A DNA stretch of 44,184 nucleotides, taken from Planctomycetaceae bacterium (GTDB lineage: Bacteria; Planctomycetota; Planctomycetia; Pirellulales; Pirellulaceae). A program made the position numbers and the translations under genes. The DNA lies in contig PBTE01000138.1 in the NCBI GenBank assembly GCA_002726515.1, positions 1 to 44,184 of the forward strand. Reading direction: 5' to 3'. The notes beneath the pieces were generated by a model. It did no database searches, was not told the DNA's origin, and was given only the letters and a program-made list of their open reading frames with translations. Of the stretch, positions 7,632 through 16,908 are shown piece after piece (position 1 is the stretch's first letter; each line of letters starts with the position of its first letter).

Positions 7632-9671
7632 ATGTCCGCGAAGATGGTCTTCTGTGAAACTGCTTACCAGGTCAGTGGTCTCTTGGATCACAAACTGCCT
7701 GCTCGCTCTATCGTAGCTCTTACTCCGGAGGCTGCCTACGAGTGCCAAATGAAAGGTGTTCCATACCTGAAACTCGACGACTTCTACGACCCAAACGATC
7801 TAATCGCGCAACACGAAACAGCGTTTGCAGATGAGGTCGCCTGGGCGGACAGCGTGGACGCATTCGTTCAGGAGGCTATCCCGGAATTCGCCGAAGCTCA
7901 GTTTGCCCCGGCGCGTTGCACGTTCCAGTCGCTACAGTCACTTCTTGACGAGTTTTTTGTTGGGGCCTTTGTACTAGAGAGCTTTCTGGAGCGTTCCAAT
8001 CCGGAAACGATCGCGTATTGGTCATCGCAACTGATTCAGCCCGATAACATTTCTCCGACAATTTCGATCTACCCCCGAATTCTGCCGCACTGTGCTGGTT
8101 ACAAAGACATACGCCTTCAGATCTTGGACGAGTTGATCCCGGCTCCTACGTCACCTCGATGTTTCGGATCTCAGGTTGTATCTCGCCCCGATGCACCATC
8201 GGGGGAAACCATTCGCCGCCGACCGTGGAGGATCGGACTGCAACGGCTCCGCGACAGACTAATTCGGTTCTCGCCCACCCTGGCAAACGAGTTTCGCCTT
8301 CTGTACCGATTCGGATTCAAGCAGTGCGCACGTTCGCTGTTCAGGTTCTCGGTGTCGCCTCAGCGTGTGCTCGTTCTGGGTGGGGGATATGATCTTGCCC
8401 CGACCGCAGTTGCACTACGAGCGAAAGGATGTTGCCTGGAATGGTGGGGCAGTTCCTTAAGTCCGTTGCAGCAGGCGCCGGATGGCACGGGAGCAGTTGC
8501 ACCCTGCGAAAATGGATCTGCGCAGGAGACGGAAATGCTCCGGAGGCTCCGTTCGCTTTGGCCGGTCCTGAAGGAAGATGACGCGTTCTGGATTCCGTGG
8601 ACCAAGTGGGGTATCGGTCGTAATGCATACGCCGAGGCTCTACTGGCCAATTGGTGGCTCGACGTCGTCCCTCCTATGTGGACCGCATTCAGCCGCGCCA
8701 GAGCGAAGTTTGCCGAAACGCGGTACGCCGCCGTGGCCGCCGCGGAGGCTGGCTCCGGAGGGGCCGTCAATGCTGCCATATTGCAGGCTGCGGGAGCGAA
8801 CGGCATCCCTCGCGTCGTATACCAACACGGCAGTTCAAGCCGGATCAGCAGTCGCCTGTGGATTTCCGCTCTCAGACATTCTGAGCGTCACCTTGTCTAT
8901 GGAAGTGGGACTAAGGAGCAACTTACGGAGTGTCTGCCTCAGCATCCTGTGGACCGCGGAGAAGTTCAGGCAGTTGGGTCTGCCAGGTTGGATGCTTTGC
9001 GCGTCAATCGGTCTCCTCGCGACGCGCGTTACCTTCGAGCCAAACTGCGTCACGACGACGCGCGACCGTTGATCCTTTATGTGCCCACACTTTCCGGCGG
9101 CTATGGACGGTTGGTCCACGACTTGGGGGGCTATCCTGACGTCTCGTATTTCGAGCTTGAGCAGCGAGTGACCAGTGTGTTCTCTGAGTTTCGGGACGTT
9201 CGCCTGCTCTACAAGGAATTCACCGTGCTGAACAGCCTCTGGAGTCCAATCCCGAGTTGGATCCAGCGTCAGGTGCCGAACGGAGAGATCTGCCCGCCAA
9301 GCCTCCGGCTCACAGACCTTATGTGGGCCGTTGACGCCATTATTGTCGATCACGCGATCACGGCTCTCGGCGAAGTGCTCCTCACGTCCAAGCCATTGAT
9401 CGTGTATGACCCACCCGATCCACACGGCCTTTTGGAACGCCCGGAAGCAAAACGCCTATTGAGAAAGAGGGCGACGGTGGCGGAATGCCCTGACGAGTTC
9501 GTTGCTTGCGTGCGGTCTTTTCTCGCCGCCAACGATTTTACCGAGGTTCAATCGCCGGATGAGGAATTCCTCGCCGCCTATGGCACGTACATGAACGATG
9601 GGCGTTCGGCATCTCGGGCGGCTGACGCGATACTCGCCTTGGTCCATGGCAAGAGTGAGTCATCATGTTGA
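7632..9671 (+). CDS. Large GT-B protein, CDP-glycerol glycerophosphotransferase/capsule-synthesis-like (possible nonulosonate transferase)
   Basis: Protein of 679 residues with no domain I can name securely in the first half. The second half has the layout of CDP-glycerol glycerophosphotransferase/Kps-type GT-B enzymes: YQHGSSSRISSR, LILYVPTLSGGYGR, and a C-terminal donor-site-like loop VDHAITALGEVLLTSKPLIVYDP. The start at 7632 is preceded by AAGGAGAG at about 13 bases; an in-frame codon at 7581 lies further upstream without a better site. It follows pseI and overlaps the flippase by 7 bases. By position it is a candidate to transfer the CMP-activated nonulosonate. This is inference, and the acceptor is unknown. 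Confidence 0.6.
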   Translation: MSAKMVFCETAYQVSGLLDHKLPARSIVALTPEAAYECQMKGVPYLKLDDFYDPNDLIAQHETAFADEVAWADSVDAFVQEAIPEFAEAQFAPARCTFQSLQSLLDEFFVGAFVLESFLERSNPETIAYWSSQLIQPDNISPTISIYPRILPHCAGYKDIRLQILDELIPAPTSPRCFGSQVVSRPDAPSGETIRRRPWRIGLQRLRDRLIRFSPTLANEFRLLYRFGFKQCARSLFRFSVSPQRVLVLGGGYDLAPTAVALRAKGCCLEWWGSSLSPLQQAPDGTGAVAPCENGSAQETEMLRRLRSLWPVLKEDDAFWIPWTKWGIGRNAYAEALLANWWLDVVPPMWTAFSRARAKFAETRYAAVAAAEAGSGGAVNAAILQAAGANGIPRVVYQHGSSSRISSRLWISALRHSERHLVYGSGTKEQLTECLPQHPVDRGEVQAVGSARLDALRVNRSPRDARYLRAKLRHDDARPLILYVPTLSGGYGRLVHDLGGYPDVSYFELEQRVTSVFSEFRDVRLLYKEFTVLNSLWSPIPSWIQRQVPNGEICPPSLRLTDLMWAVDAIIVDHAITALGEVLLTSKPLIVYDPPDPHGLLERPEAKRLLRKRATVAECPDEFVACVRSFLAANDFTEVQSPDEEFLAAYGTYMNDGRSASRAADAILALVHGKSESSC

Positions 9672-11149
9672 GCATCACCGGCATCCTGAAACACTCATCG
9701 AAACTGACAGGCGCGGGCGCTATCGGGACAGTCCTCAACCTCCCGGTCGGCATCATCGTTGCCAACCAACTCGGCACAGACGCCTATGGCCAAGTGAGCT
9801 TCGTCACGTTGTGGTTGACCTACGCGATGCTCGTCCGTACCGGGGTCTTCGAAGGTGGACAAAGAGAAGTAATTGACCGGTTCAGCAGACAGGAAGCAGA
9901 CGCCGCGCGCCATACTCAGAATACCGCAGTCAGCGGTGAATTGCTCTGGGGAATCATGCCAGCGACAGTGCTCCTCCTTGCAACCTTGTTCTTTCACGAT
10001 TCAGTACGGATGACCGGATTCTTCTTGGCCCCTGTAATCTATTTCGGGTCCACGTTCAGCCGAGTTCTTGCGAGTCTTCATTATGCCCGGCAGTCCTTCG
10101 GCATCGTCGCGCTGATGAACATGATTCGCAGTGTCGCGCAACCACTGCTCCTACTGGGATCGGTATTTGCGATCGGACCGTATAGTCTGTTCGTGGTTCC
10201 GGCTCTTGTCGAATGGGCGATCGTCGCGATGTATCTTCTCTACGCCCCGAAGCTTGGTTTGGCCTTGTCCCTCAATCGTGCCGAAATGTGGCGACTCACT
10301 CGGGTAGGGTTGCCTCTCGGAATTGGGGCATTGGTCTATTGGGCCTACCGGCTAGTGGGCGTTACGACCATCGCCACGTGGTGTTCCTCGGATGAACTCG
10401 GCCAGTACGCCTTCGCCGCCAAATTGACCGACTTGGCGATCAGACCCATTGCGGATTTTGGTGGAGTCCTCGCCCCCGTGCTATGGACGCAGATCGGTCG
10501 CACAGCCGATGTGACCAGCATTGGCCCCGATGCCAATCGCCTCACGCTTGTTGTGACCGCCGTTGCCTGTGCCGCCGCCAACCTCATGCAAGCGGGCTTT
10601 GCTCCCGTCGTTTCTTTAGCCGCACCCAAGTTCGAGGGAAGCGTGGGAATCTTTGAGATTCTGGCGTTCAACGTGGTTTTTCTAACGATCACGTTGATGC
10701 CTGGTTTGGTGCTCAATTCGGTAAAGGTAGGGAAGCAAAAACTCTATCTCGGACTACTGATGGGCGCACTGATCGCAAACGCGGCTGCAAACTACGCCGT
10801 CGTATACCAAGGATGGGGAATGTGGGCCATCGCAGGCAACGACGTTTGGATCCAAGCTGGTCTCGCGGTTCTGGTCTATTTCGTGGCTCAGCGATACCTT
10901 TTTCGCAGCGCGGCCGACGCACGCCGAATGTATGCAGTCGTGGTCTGCCTTTTGACGACTTGTGCACTGGTTTTCGCTTTCCTCAAGTTACCTCGATTCG
11001 ACATACATCCTTCTCTGGAAACCAGCGAGTTGATCTTGGCATTAGGCGTACGTTTAGGGATAGTCGCTGCTGCGTGGGCAGGAGGTGGCGCACTGCTCTA
11101 TTACTGGCTCGGAAGGGCGGCTCACAGCCCTGCGGAATCTCTCACGTGA
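9665..11149 (+). CDS. Wzx-like oligosaccharide flippase
   Basis: Integral inner-membrane protein of 494 residues, MOP/MATE-type polysaccharide transporter family. About twelve to fourteen hydrophobic segments are spread over the sequence. The N-terminus (LKHSSKLTGAGAIGTVLNLP) is typical of Wzx/RfbX proteins. It would move the undecaprenyl-linked repeat unit across the inner membrane. The start overlaps the previous gene by 7 bases, which suggests coupling. A 124-base gap follows before rmlB. No second flippase is seen in the window. Confidence 0.82.
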   Translation: MLSITGILKHSSKLTGAGAIGTVLNLPVGIIVANQLGTDAYGQVSFVTLWLTYAMLVRTGVFEGGQREVIDRFSRQEADAARHTQNTAVSGELLWGIMPATVLLLATLFFHDSVRMTGFFLAPVIYFGSTFSRVLASLHYARQSFGIVALMNMIRSVAQPLLLLGSVFAIGPYSLFVVPALVEWAIVAMYLLYAPKLGLALSLNRAEMWRLTRVGLPLGIGALVYWAYRLVGVTTIATWCSSDELGQYAFAAKLTDLAIRPIADFGGVLAPVLWTQIGRTADVTSIGPDANRLTLVVTAVACAAANLMQAGFAPVVSLAAPKFEGSVGIFEILAFNVVFLTITLMPGLVLNSVKVGKQKLYLGLLMGALIANAAANYAVVYQGWGMWAIAGNDVWIQAGLAVLVYFVAQRYLFRSAADARRMYAVVVCLLTTCALVFAFLKLPRFDIHPSLETSELILALGVRLGIVAAAWAGGGALLYYWLGRAAHSPAESLT

Positions 11150-11273
11150 CTTGTTGTACTACGCAACGCATTGTGGCTCGGTCGAGAAAGGCTCGCGACG
11201 CAATGAATTCCTTTGCACTACTGACCAAGGTTTGGGGATGACCGGATCGTTAGCGACACCCTAGGACTAATCG

Positions 11274-12353
11274 ATGAGTAACCCAACGAAGCAATTCATT
11301 CTGGTAACCGGCGGCGCGGGATTCATCGGCAGCAACTTCGTACGTCAATGGCTGGCCGAAGAGCAATCACCACTCGTTAATCTCGACAAGCTGACGTATG
11401 CAGGTAATCTGGATTCACTGGCCAATGTGGCGAATGATCCCCGTTATCGATTTGTTCACGGTGACATTGGCGATGGGCCGCTCGTCAGCCGACTTTTGGC
11501 CGAGTATCAACCGCGGGCGATCGTGAACTTCGCGGCCGAGTCACACGTTGATCGCTCGATCGACGGCCCGGCTTCCTTCGTGGAGGCAAACGTGGTGGGA
11601 ACATTCCGCCTTCTGGAGTCGGCGAGGGAGTATTGGAGCGATCTCTCGGCTCCGAACCGATCGGAATTCCGTTTCCTGCACGTTTCCACGGACGAAGTGT
11701 ATGGGTCGCTCGGGCCCACTGGAAGGTTCACGGAGAACACACCTTACGCCCCCAATTCGCCATATTCTGCATCGAAGGCGGCCAGCGATCACTTCGTCCG
11801 GGCATATTATCATACCTACGGCTTGCCGACCCTCATAACGAATTGCTCGAATAACTACGGTCCGTACCAGTTTCCCGAGAAGCTCATTCCCTTGATGACT
11901 CTCAATGCCTTGAAAGGCAGGCCGCTACCAATCTACGGCGACGGGCAACAGGTGCGTGATTGGCTATTTGTAGGTGACCACTGCCGCGCGCTGCGGGCGG
12001 CCTTGGTCTCCGGAACGCCGGGCGAGGTCTACAACATCGGCGGCGACTGTGAGCGTACCAACCTTGACATTGTCCTCGCGATTTGCGAGTTGATCGATTC
12101 GTTGCGGCCGGAGTTGCCGCACGTCCCCTGCCGGTCGTTAATCAATTACGTGACCGACCGCCCGGGCCACGACCGGCGCTATGCCATCGATGCGAAGAAG
12201 GCCCAAACTGAACTTCACTGGCTTCCGCAGGAGGACTTCGAGTCTGGGCTGCGAAGAACAGTTGATTGGTACCTCGACAACTCCGAGTGGGTCGATCGAA
12301 TCAGCTCTGGGAAGTACCGACAGGAACGGTTGGGGTTAGGCCGCAATACTTAG
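11274..12353 (+). CDS. rfbB: dTDP-glucose 4,6-dehydratase, RmlB
   Basis: Extended SDR enzyme of 359 residues that converts dTDP-glucose to dTDP-4-keto-6-deoxyglucose. The N-terminal [20 protein letters not shown] is the NAD-binding motif, [10 protein letters not shown] holds the catalytic Thr-Asp-Glu, and YSASKAASD supplies the Tyr-x-x-x-Lys pair. [19 protein letters not shown] is highly characteristic of RmlB. The next gene, 16 bases later, encodes RmlA, which makes its substrate. RmlC and RmlD are absent, so dTDP-L-rhamnose is not fully encoded here. Confidence 0.95.
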   Translation: MSNPTKQFILVTGGAGFIGSNFVRQWLAEEQSPLVNLDKLTYAGNLDSLANVANDPRYRFVHGDIGDGPLVSRLLAEYQPRAIVNFAAESHVDRSIDGPASFVEANVVGTFRLLESAREYWSDLSAPNRSEFRFLHVSTDEVYGSLGPTGRFTENTPYAPNSPYSASKAASDHFVRAYYHTYGLPTLITNCSNNYGPYQFPEKLIPLMTLNALKGRPLPIYGDGQQVRDWLFVGDHCRALRAALVSGTPGEVYNIGGDCERTNLDIVLAICELIDSLRPELPHVPCRSLINYVTDRPGHDRRYAIDAKKAQTELHWLPQEDFESGLRRTVDWYLDNSEWVDRISSGKYRQERLGLGRNT

Positions 12354-12369
12354 AGAAGGAGCACAGGCA

Positions 12370-13284
12370 ATGACCAATTTCACAAAAGGAATCTTATTGG
12401 CAGGCGGGGCAGGCACGCGCTTACATCCCGTAACGCAGGCGGTGAATAAGCAACTGCTGCCGGTTTACGACAAACCAATGATTTACTACCCCCTTTCCAC
12501 TCTGATGCTCGCGGGTATTCGCCAGATCCTATTAATCTCTACGCCCGAGGACATCGGCTCGTACGAGCGGCTTCTGGGCGATGGCAGTCAGGTTGGTCTT
12601 TCCATTCATTACGAGGTACAGCGAAAACCGGAAGGGCTTGCCCAAGCGTTTATTATTGGTCGACAGTTTATCGGCCACGACCCCGTCGCCATGATATTGG
12701 GCGACAATGTGTTTTACGGGCAGGGCTTCCAGACAATGCTGTCCCGGGCGGCCTCAAGGCCGGACGGAGCAACCGTCTTCTCATATCTGGTAAAGGACCC
12801 GCAGCGATATGGCGTCGTCGAGCTAGATCATGAAGGCAAGGCCGTATCGCTACAGGAAAAGCCGAAGGAGCCGCGGTCGAACTATGCGGTCACAGGGCTT
12901 TATTTTTATGACAACCAAGTGGTCGATATCGCGTCCAACCTTGAGCCTTCGCCCCGAGGAGAGTTGGAGATCACGGACGTGAATCGGGCCTACATGGAAA
13001 ACGGCCAGTTGAATGTGGAGGTCTTTGGCCGCGGCTTTGCGTGGCTGGATACCGGTACTTTTGAGTCGCTCCTGCAAGCTGCAAACTTCGTTCAAACGAT
13101 CGAAGAGCGGCAGGGATTGAAGATTGCTTGCATCGAGGAAATCGCCCTAAACAAGGGCTTCATCACACTGGAACAGTTCGAAAGACTAGCCCGCCAAAAG
13201 GACAACGCCTACGGGCAGTACATGCTGGACCTGCTCGACCGGCCCATGGATCTGAGCCGCCCAGCACTCACCAAGGCTGCATAA
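12370..13284 (+). CDS. rfbA: Glucose-1-phosphate thymidylyltransferase, RmlA
   Basis: Nucleotidyltransferase of 304 residues that makes dTDP-glucose from glucose-1-phosphate and dTTP. The signature [16 protein letters not shown] is at the N-terminus, followed by [17 protein letters not shown] and [19 protein letters not shown], all near-invariant in RmlA. GAGAAGGAGC precedes the ATG. It is the usual length and shows no sign of damage. The C-terminus is KAA. Confidence 0.96.
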   Translation: MTNFTKGILLAGGAGTRLHPVTQAVNKQLLPVYDKPMIYYPLSTLMLAGIRQILLISTPEDIGSYERLLGDGSQVGLSIHYEVQRKPEGLAQAFIIGRQFIGHDPVAMILGDNVFYGQGFQTMLSRAASRPDGATVFSYLVKDPQRYGVVELDHEGKAVSLQEKPKEPRSNYAVTGLYFYDNQVVDIASNLEPSPRGELEITDVNRAYMENGQLNVEVFGRGFAWLDTGTFESLLQAANFVQTIEERQGLKIACIEEIALNKGFITLEQFERLARQKDNAYGQYMLDLLDRPMDLSRPALTKAA

Positions 13285-13325
13285 GATGTTTTCTCAATAA
13301 CGACTCAACCCGGAGAGTGCACGGA

Positions 13326-14297
13326 ATGCCATCCATTCGTAATCGACGTGGAATTTGTCTTGTCACCGGAGGTGGAGGATTCATCGGCTCTCACATAGCA
13401 GACCGGCTGCTGCGCGAGGATTATCAAGTACGAGTCCTCGATCCCTACGCCGATCGTTCCTGTAACCTCCGGCATCTCGAAGGCCAGATTGAAATTGTGT
13501 CTGCCACTTCAGCCGACGAAGCCCTTTCCCGCGAATCCCTTGAAGGAGTAGATACACTCTTTCACTATGCTGGCGCCGTGCTGCCGGCTGCGTCGAACGA
13601 TCAGCCCGTTGCCGACGTGCTCGATCATCTCGCCAACACCCTTCGGCTGTTTGTCGAGGCGGCGGAGAGCGGAGTGAAGACGATTGTGTTCGCCTCCTCT
13701 GGAGGCACGGTTTATGGAATCCCCAAGAAACTTCCGATCTCGGAGATCCATCCAACGAATCCCATTAGCTCCTACGGCGTGGTTAAGCTTGCCCTGGAGA
13801 AGTATCTCGCGATCTTGGAACGCAAGTACGGATTGCGGTGTATCGTTCTACGCTATGGCAACCCGTACGGGCCGCGCCAGGCCCCGTCCCCCGGTTTTGG
13901 TGCTGTGGCAACCTTCGCAGAGCGACTTGCGAACAGGCAGCCAATCGAAATCTGGGGAGACGGCAGCGTACGACGGGACTTCATCTATATCGACGATGCC
14001 ATCGACGCGACGTACAACGCCTTCCGGTATACCGGGCAGGAGCGTGTCTTCAACATTGGTTCGGGGACCGCAACATCACTCAACGATTTGGTGACAACCA
14101 TCCAATTGGCGTCGGGCACTAAGGCCAAGGTAGTGCATCGCCAAGCCAGACCGAGCGACGTGCCTGAGATTGCTCTTGATATCGGCAGGGCCGAGCGAGA
14201 ACTCGCCTGGAAGCCGAAAACTACTCTTGAAGCCGGCATCTCTTCGACTTGGCAATGGCTGGACCGAAAGTTGGTTACACAACGACTTGCAGGTTGA
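13326..14297 (+). CDS. NAD-dependent epimerase/dehydratase (extended SDR), possible dTDP-4-keto-6-deoxyhexose reductase
   Basis: Extended SDR of 323 residues with CLVTGGGGFIGSHIADRLL at the N-terminus and YGVVKLALEKY as the catalytic Tyr-x-x-x-Lys; FASSGGTVYG supplies the serine. The YGNPYGPRQ and IWGDGSVRRDFIYIDD segments are those of UDP-hexose 4-epimerase-like enzymes. ATG 13326 has GGAGAG upstream; an in-frame ORF begins earlier but runs inside rmlA. Because RmlB and RmlA precede it and RmlC/D are missing, it may reduce or epimerise the 4-keto-6-deoxy intermediate, for example toward dTDP-fucose. A UDP-hexose epimerase is the alternative. Confidence 0.72.
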   Translation: MPSIRNRRGICLVTGGGGFIGSHIADRLLREDYQVRVLDPYADRSCNLRHLEGQIEIVSATSADEALSRESLEGVDTLFHYAGAVLPAASNDQPVADVLDHLANTLRLFVEAAESGVKTIVFASSGGTVYGIPKKLPISEIHPTNPISSYGVVKLALEKYLAILERKYGLRCIVLRYGNPYGPRQAPSPGFGAVATFAERLANRQPIEIWGDGSVRRDFIYIDDAIDATYNAFRYTGQERVFNIGSGTATSLNDLVTTIQLASGTKAKVVHRQARPSDVPEIALDIGRAERELAWKPKTTLEAGISSTWQWLDRKLVTQRLAG

Positions 14298-14312
14298 AGG
14301 AGCCTGACTGGC

Positions 14313-15680
14313 ATGAAAGAGAAAACACGTCTTGGTCTCTATATGTTTACGCCGATAATCGGCGGCGCGGAGCAGTACCTGAAAGACTTGGTATGGAATA
14401 TCCAACGCGAACGATATGAGATAACCCTGTTTTACGACTCATGGAAGGATCTTGAGGAGTTCCTGGAACTGGATGCGTGCCCTGACGTTTGTGGCTGCCC
14501 AATCGGGCTTTTTGAAGTGAGGAGGCGTTCAGGAAAGAAGCGGCCAGATAAGCGACCACGACTATTCGGCAGGTTCATGTCTTCAGGTCCAGTGAGAGCC
14601 GTCAAGCGAGCCCTAGTGCTGCTCTATGTTTATGCGATGCTGCCGATCAACTTTCTTCTACTGTGGCTTGCGTTCCGCAAACACAAAGTGGACATACTCC
14701 ACATCGTTAATGGTGGCTATCCGGGCGCTATCACCGCGCGGTTGGCGGCGATCGTTGCTAAGCTCTCAGGGACGAAGCGGTGCATCATGTCAGTCTGCAA
14801 CACACCGGCACCGGTGGCGTTCCCTGGCATCGATGAATGGCTAATTGACCACTGTGTCGCGCGATCGCTGGATACGGCTGTCCTGCCTTCCGACACGCTC
14901 GGCCGGTCCCTCATTGAACGGCGCGGTTTCCCACAGGCCAAAGTGGAAACCATCCCGTACGGGGTTCGGTGTGCGGAGGAACTTGCTCGCCTGCCGCGCG
15001 AGGTTACGCGTCAATCAGATTCGGCTCCATTAATTGGGATGGTCGCCAATTTCTTGACCCACAAGGGACACGAGCATCTTGTGAGGGCTATGGCGTCGCT
15101 AAAAAGTAGGTTTCCCGCGCTGCGAGCCATCCTCATTGGTGATGGACCCACGAGGGGAGCGATTCAGGAATTGGTCGAGAAAGAGGATTTGGCTGACCGA
15201 GTCACGTTTTCGGGCTTCTGTGAGCTATCGGAGACGCTGAGCCTAATGGCGACTCTCGATATGCTAGTGCATCCGTCTGAGCTCGAGGGGATGCCTTACG
15301 TTATCCTCCACGCAATGAGCCTGGGAAAACCTGTTATTGCGTCCAATGTAGGAAGTATTCGCGACATATTGCACTCCGGAGAGAGCGGGATTGTTGTTCC
15401 TGCACGCGATTCGAACGTGCTGGCGGAAGCGATAGCGTCCCTTCTTTCCGATCGAGCTAAGCTACAGCGGATGGGGGCAGCGGCCCTCGATCGCTACTGC
15501 CTTGAATTCAGCCTGAAGCGGATGCTGCAACAGCACGAATCGCTCTACGATCGGATAGTGAAACAGACGGGACGCGACGAGAATGCTTGCGCGTCGACCG
15601 TTATCACTAGCCCAGCTCGTGCGTTGCCTGGACGTAAAGCCCCATCGTTTCGTGAAGCCTCAGGGAAAGAGCTAGCATGA
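14313..15680 (+). CDS. Glycosyltransferase family 4
   Basis: GT-B retaining-type transferase of 455 residues. The N-terminal domain opens with GLYMFTPIIGGAEQYLKDL, the usual acceptor-side loop. A hydrophobic stretch near residues 95-120 could associate with the membrane. The C-terminal domain has GMVANFLTHKGHEHLV, ILIGDGPTRG and the donor-binding EGMPYVILHAMSLGKPVIAS. The last 40 residues look like an extension. GAAGGAG precedes the ATG, and the end overlaps the next transferase by ATGA. The donor and acceptor cannot be read from the sequence. Confidence 0.88.
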   Translation: MKEKTRLGLYMFTPIIGGAEQYLKDLVWNIQRERYEITLFYDSWKDLEEFLELDACPDVCGCPIGLFEVRRRSGKKRPDKRPRLFGRFMSSGPVRAVKRALVLLYVYAMLPINFLLLWLAFRKHKVDILHIVNGGYPGAITARLAAIVAKLSGTKRCIMSVCNTPAPVAFPGIDEWLIDHCVARSLDTAVLPSDTLGRSLIERRGFPQAKVETIPYGVRCAEELARLPREVTRQSDSAPLIGMVANFLTHKGHEHLVRAMASLKSRFPALRAILIGDGPTRGAIQELVEKEDLADRVTFSGFCELSETLSLMATLDMLVHPSELEGMPYVILHAMSLGKPVIASNVGSIRDILHSGESGIVVPARDSNVLAEAIASLLSDRAKLQRMGAAALDRYCLEFSLKRMLQQHESLYDRIVKQTGRDENACASTVITSPARALPGRKAPSFREASGKELA

Positions 15681-16612
15681 ATCCTCTCGTATCTGTCATC
15701 ACACCCGCATACAACGCGGCCTCTTATATCGGCGAGACGATCGAGTCGGTATTGAGCCAGACGTGGCCGCACTGGGAAATGCTCATCGTGGACGATGGCT
15801 CGAGCGACGAGACATGCGACGTTGTAGCTGGATTTCGTGACGACAGGATCCAACTACATCGAATTAGCCACAGCGGCTTGCCAGCGGTTGCCCGGAATGC
15901 AGGTCTTAAGCGCGCTTCGGGTAAGTATGTGGCCTTCCTCGACGCGGATGATGTCTGGCTGCCGGAGAAACTGGCCACTCAGATCTCGTATCTCGAATCA
16001 CAACCGGCTGTCGGTATGGTCTTCAGCAAGTGCTACGTCTGGAATGGCCAGACGCGTTCGCCTAGCAAAATCGCACCGGACCTTTGTGGAGTCCCAAACC
16101 CCGGAAAGCTCTTTTCACTACTTTGCACAAACCCCGTTATCTGCAACTCTTCGACTGTGATGCGCCGCTCGTTGTTTGACCAATACGGTTACTTAGACGA
16201 GGACCCCAGGCACCGCGGCACGGAAGATTACGAACTTTGGCTGCGACTCTCCCCACATGTACCGTTCGGCTTCGTTGATCTCCCCCTTTTTTGGTACCGC
16301 ACTTCCCCCGACAGCCTGAGTTCACATGCCATCACCATGGCAGAAGGAGCGGTGCTGGCAATAGAAAAAACGCTCAAAATGAACTCCCATTTTAACTCCC
16401 CGCCATTAACGTCAGGCATCCAAGCGGCGAAGCTTTTGCGACTCGGCCGGGCTCACTGTCTGGAGGACGTTCCGGGCCGGGGAACGCAGCTACTGCTGCA
16501 GTCTCTGAGAATCAACCCGTTCAACAAGATGGCCTGGAGGTGGTTGGTACTGAGTCTTCTTGGCGCTGGCCCGCTCCGCTGGCTCCGATCCTTGGCCTAC
16601 AAGTTCCAGTAG
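15677..16612 (+). CDS. Glycosyltransferase family 2
   Basis: GT-A inverting transferase of 311 residues. VSVITPAYNAASYIGETIES and MLIVDDGSSDETCD form the nucleotide-binding part, and FLDADDVWLPEKL is the metal-binding DxD-like region. ARNAGLKRASGKYVAFLD is the typical linking stretch. A C-terminal tail from about residue 230 may be helical. The start overlaps the previous gene (ATGA), so the two transferases are probably made together and add successive sugars. Confidence 0.9.
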   Translation: MNPLVSVITPAYNAASYIGETIESVLSQTWPHWEMLIVDDGSSDETCDVVAGFRDDRIQLHRISHSGLPAVARNAGLKRASGKYVAFLDADDVWLPEKLATQISYLESQPAVGMVFSKCYVWNGQTRSPSKIAPDLCGVPNPGKLFSLLCTNPVICNSSTVMRRSLFDQYGYLDEDPRHRGTEDYELWLRLSPHVPFGFVDLPLFWYRTSPDSLSSHAITMAEGAVLAIEKTLKMNSHFNSPPLTSGIQAAKLLRLGRAHCLEDVPGRGTQLLLQSLRINPFNKMAWRWLVLSLLGAGPLRWLRSLAYKFQ

Positions 16613-16908
16613 GTTATCAGCGTTGCTGTCACGCCATAGAGCGCACGGCCCACAGTCGATCTTAGGTCGGCTGATTTTCCACCAAGAGCTGGGGCAGTTC
16701 ATTCCGCGCCGCAGTTCTGCTGCCGTAACACCTCAGCCGATGAAGTTGGTCTTGGTTGATTCTTGTATTTCGGCTATTTCCGTGGATCTGCCAAGCTTCA
16801 CGATTCTCAGCCGGGCGTGAGCCACACGGATATCACATGCTGATCGCTTCCCGAACTCTCCCAAGCTCCACTAGGCTTTCGCTCGCGGGGCCGAAAGGGA
16901 CGGTGACG
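16613..16908 (+). other. Spacer before the Wzy-like gene
   Basis: This 296-base stretch has no gene I can support. The frame of the downstream polymerase stays open back to 16756, with alternative starts at 16756 and 16837. The upstream part of that reading lacks both a ribosome-binding site and hydrophobic character. I see no clear terminator. Confidence 0.5.
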
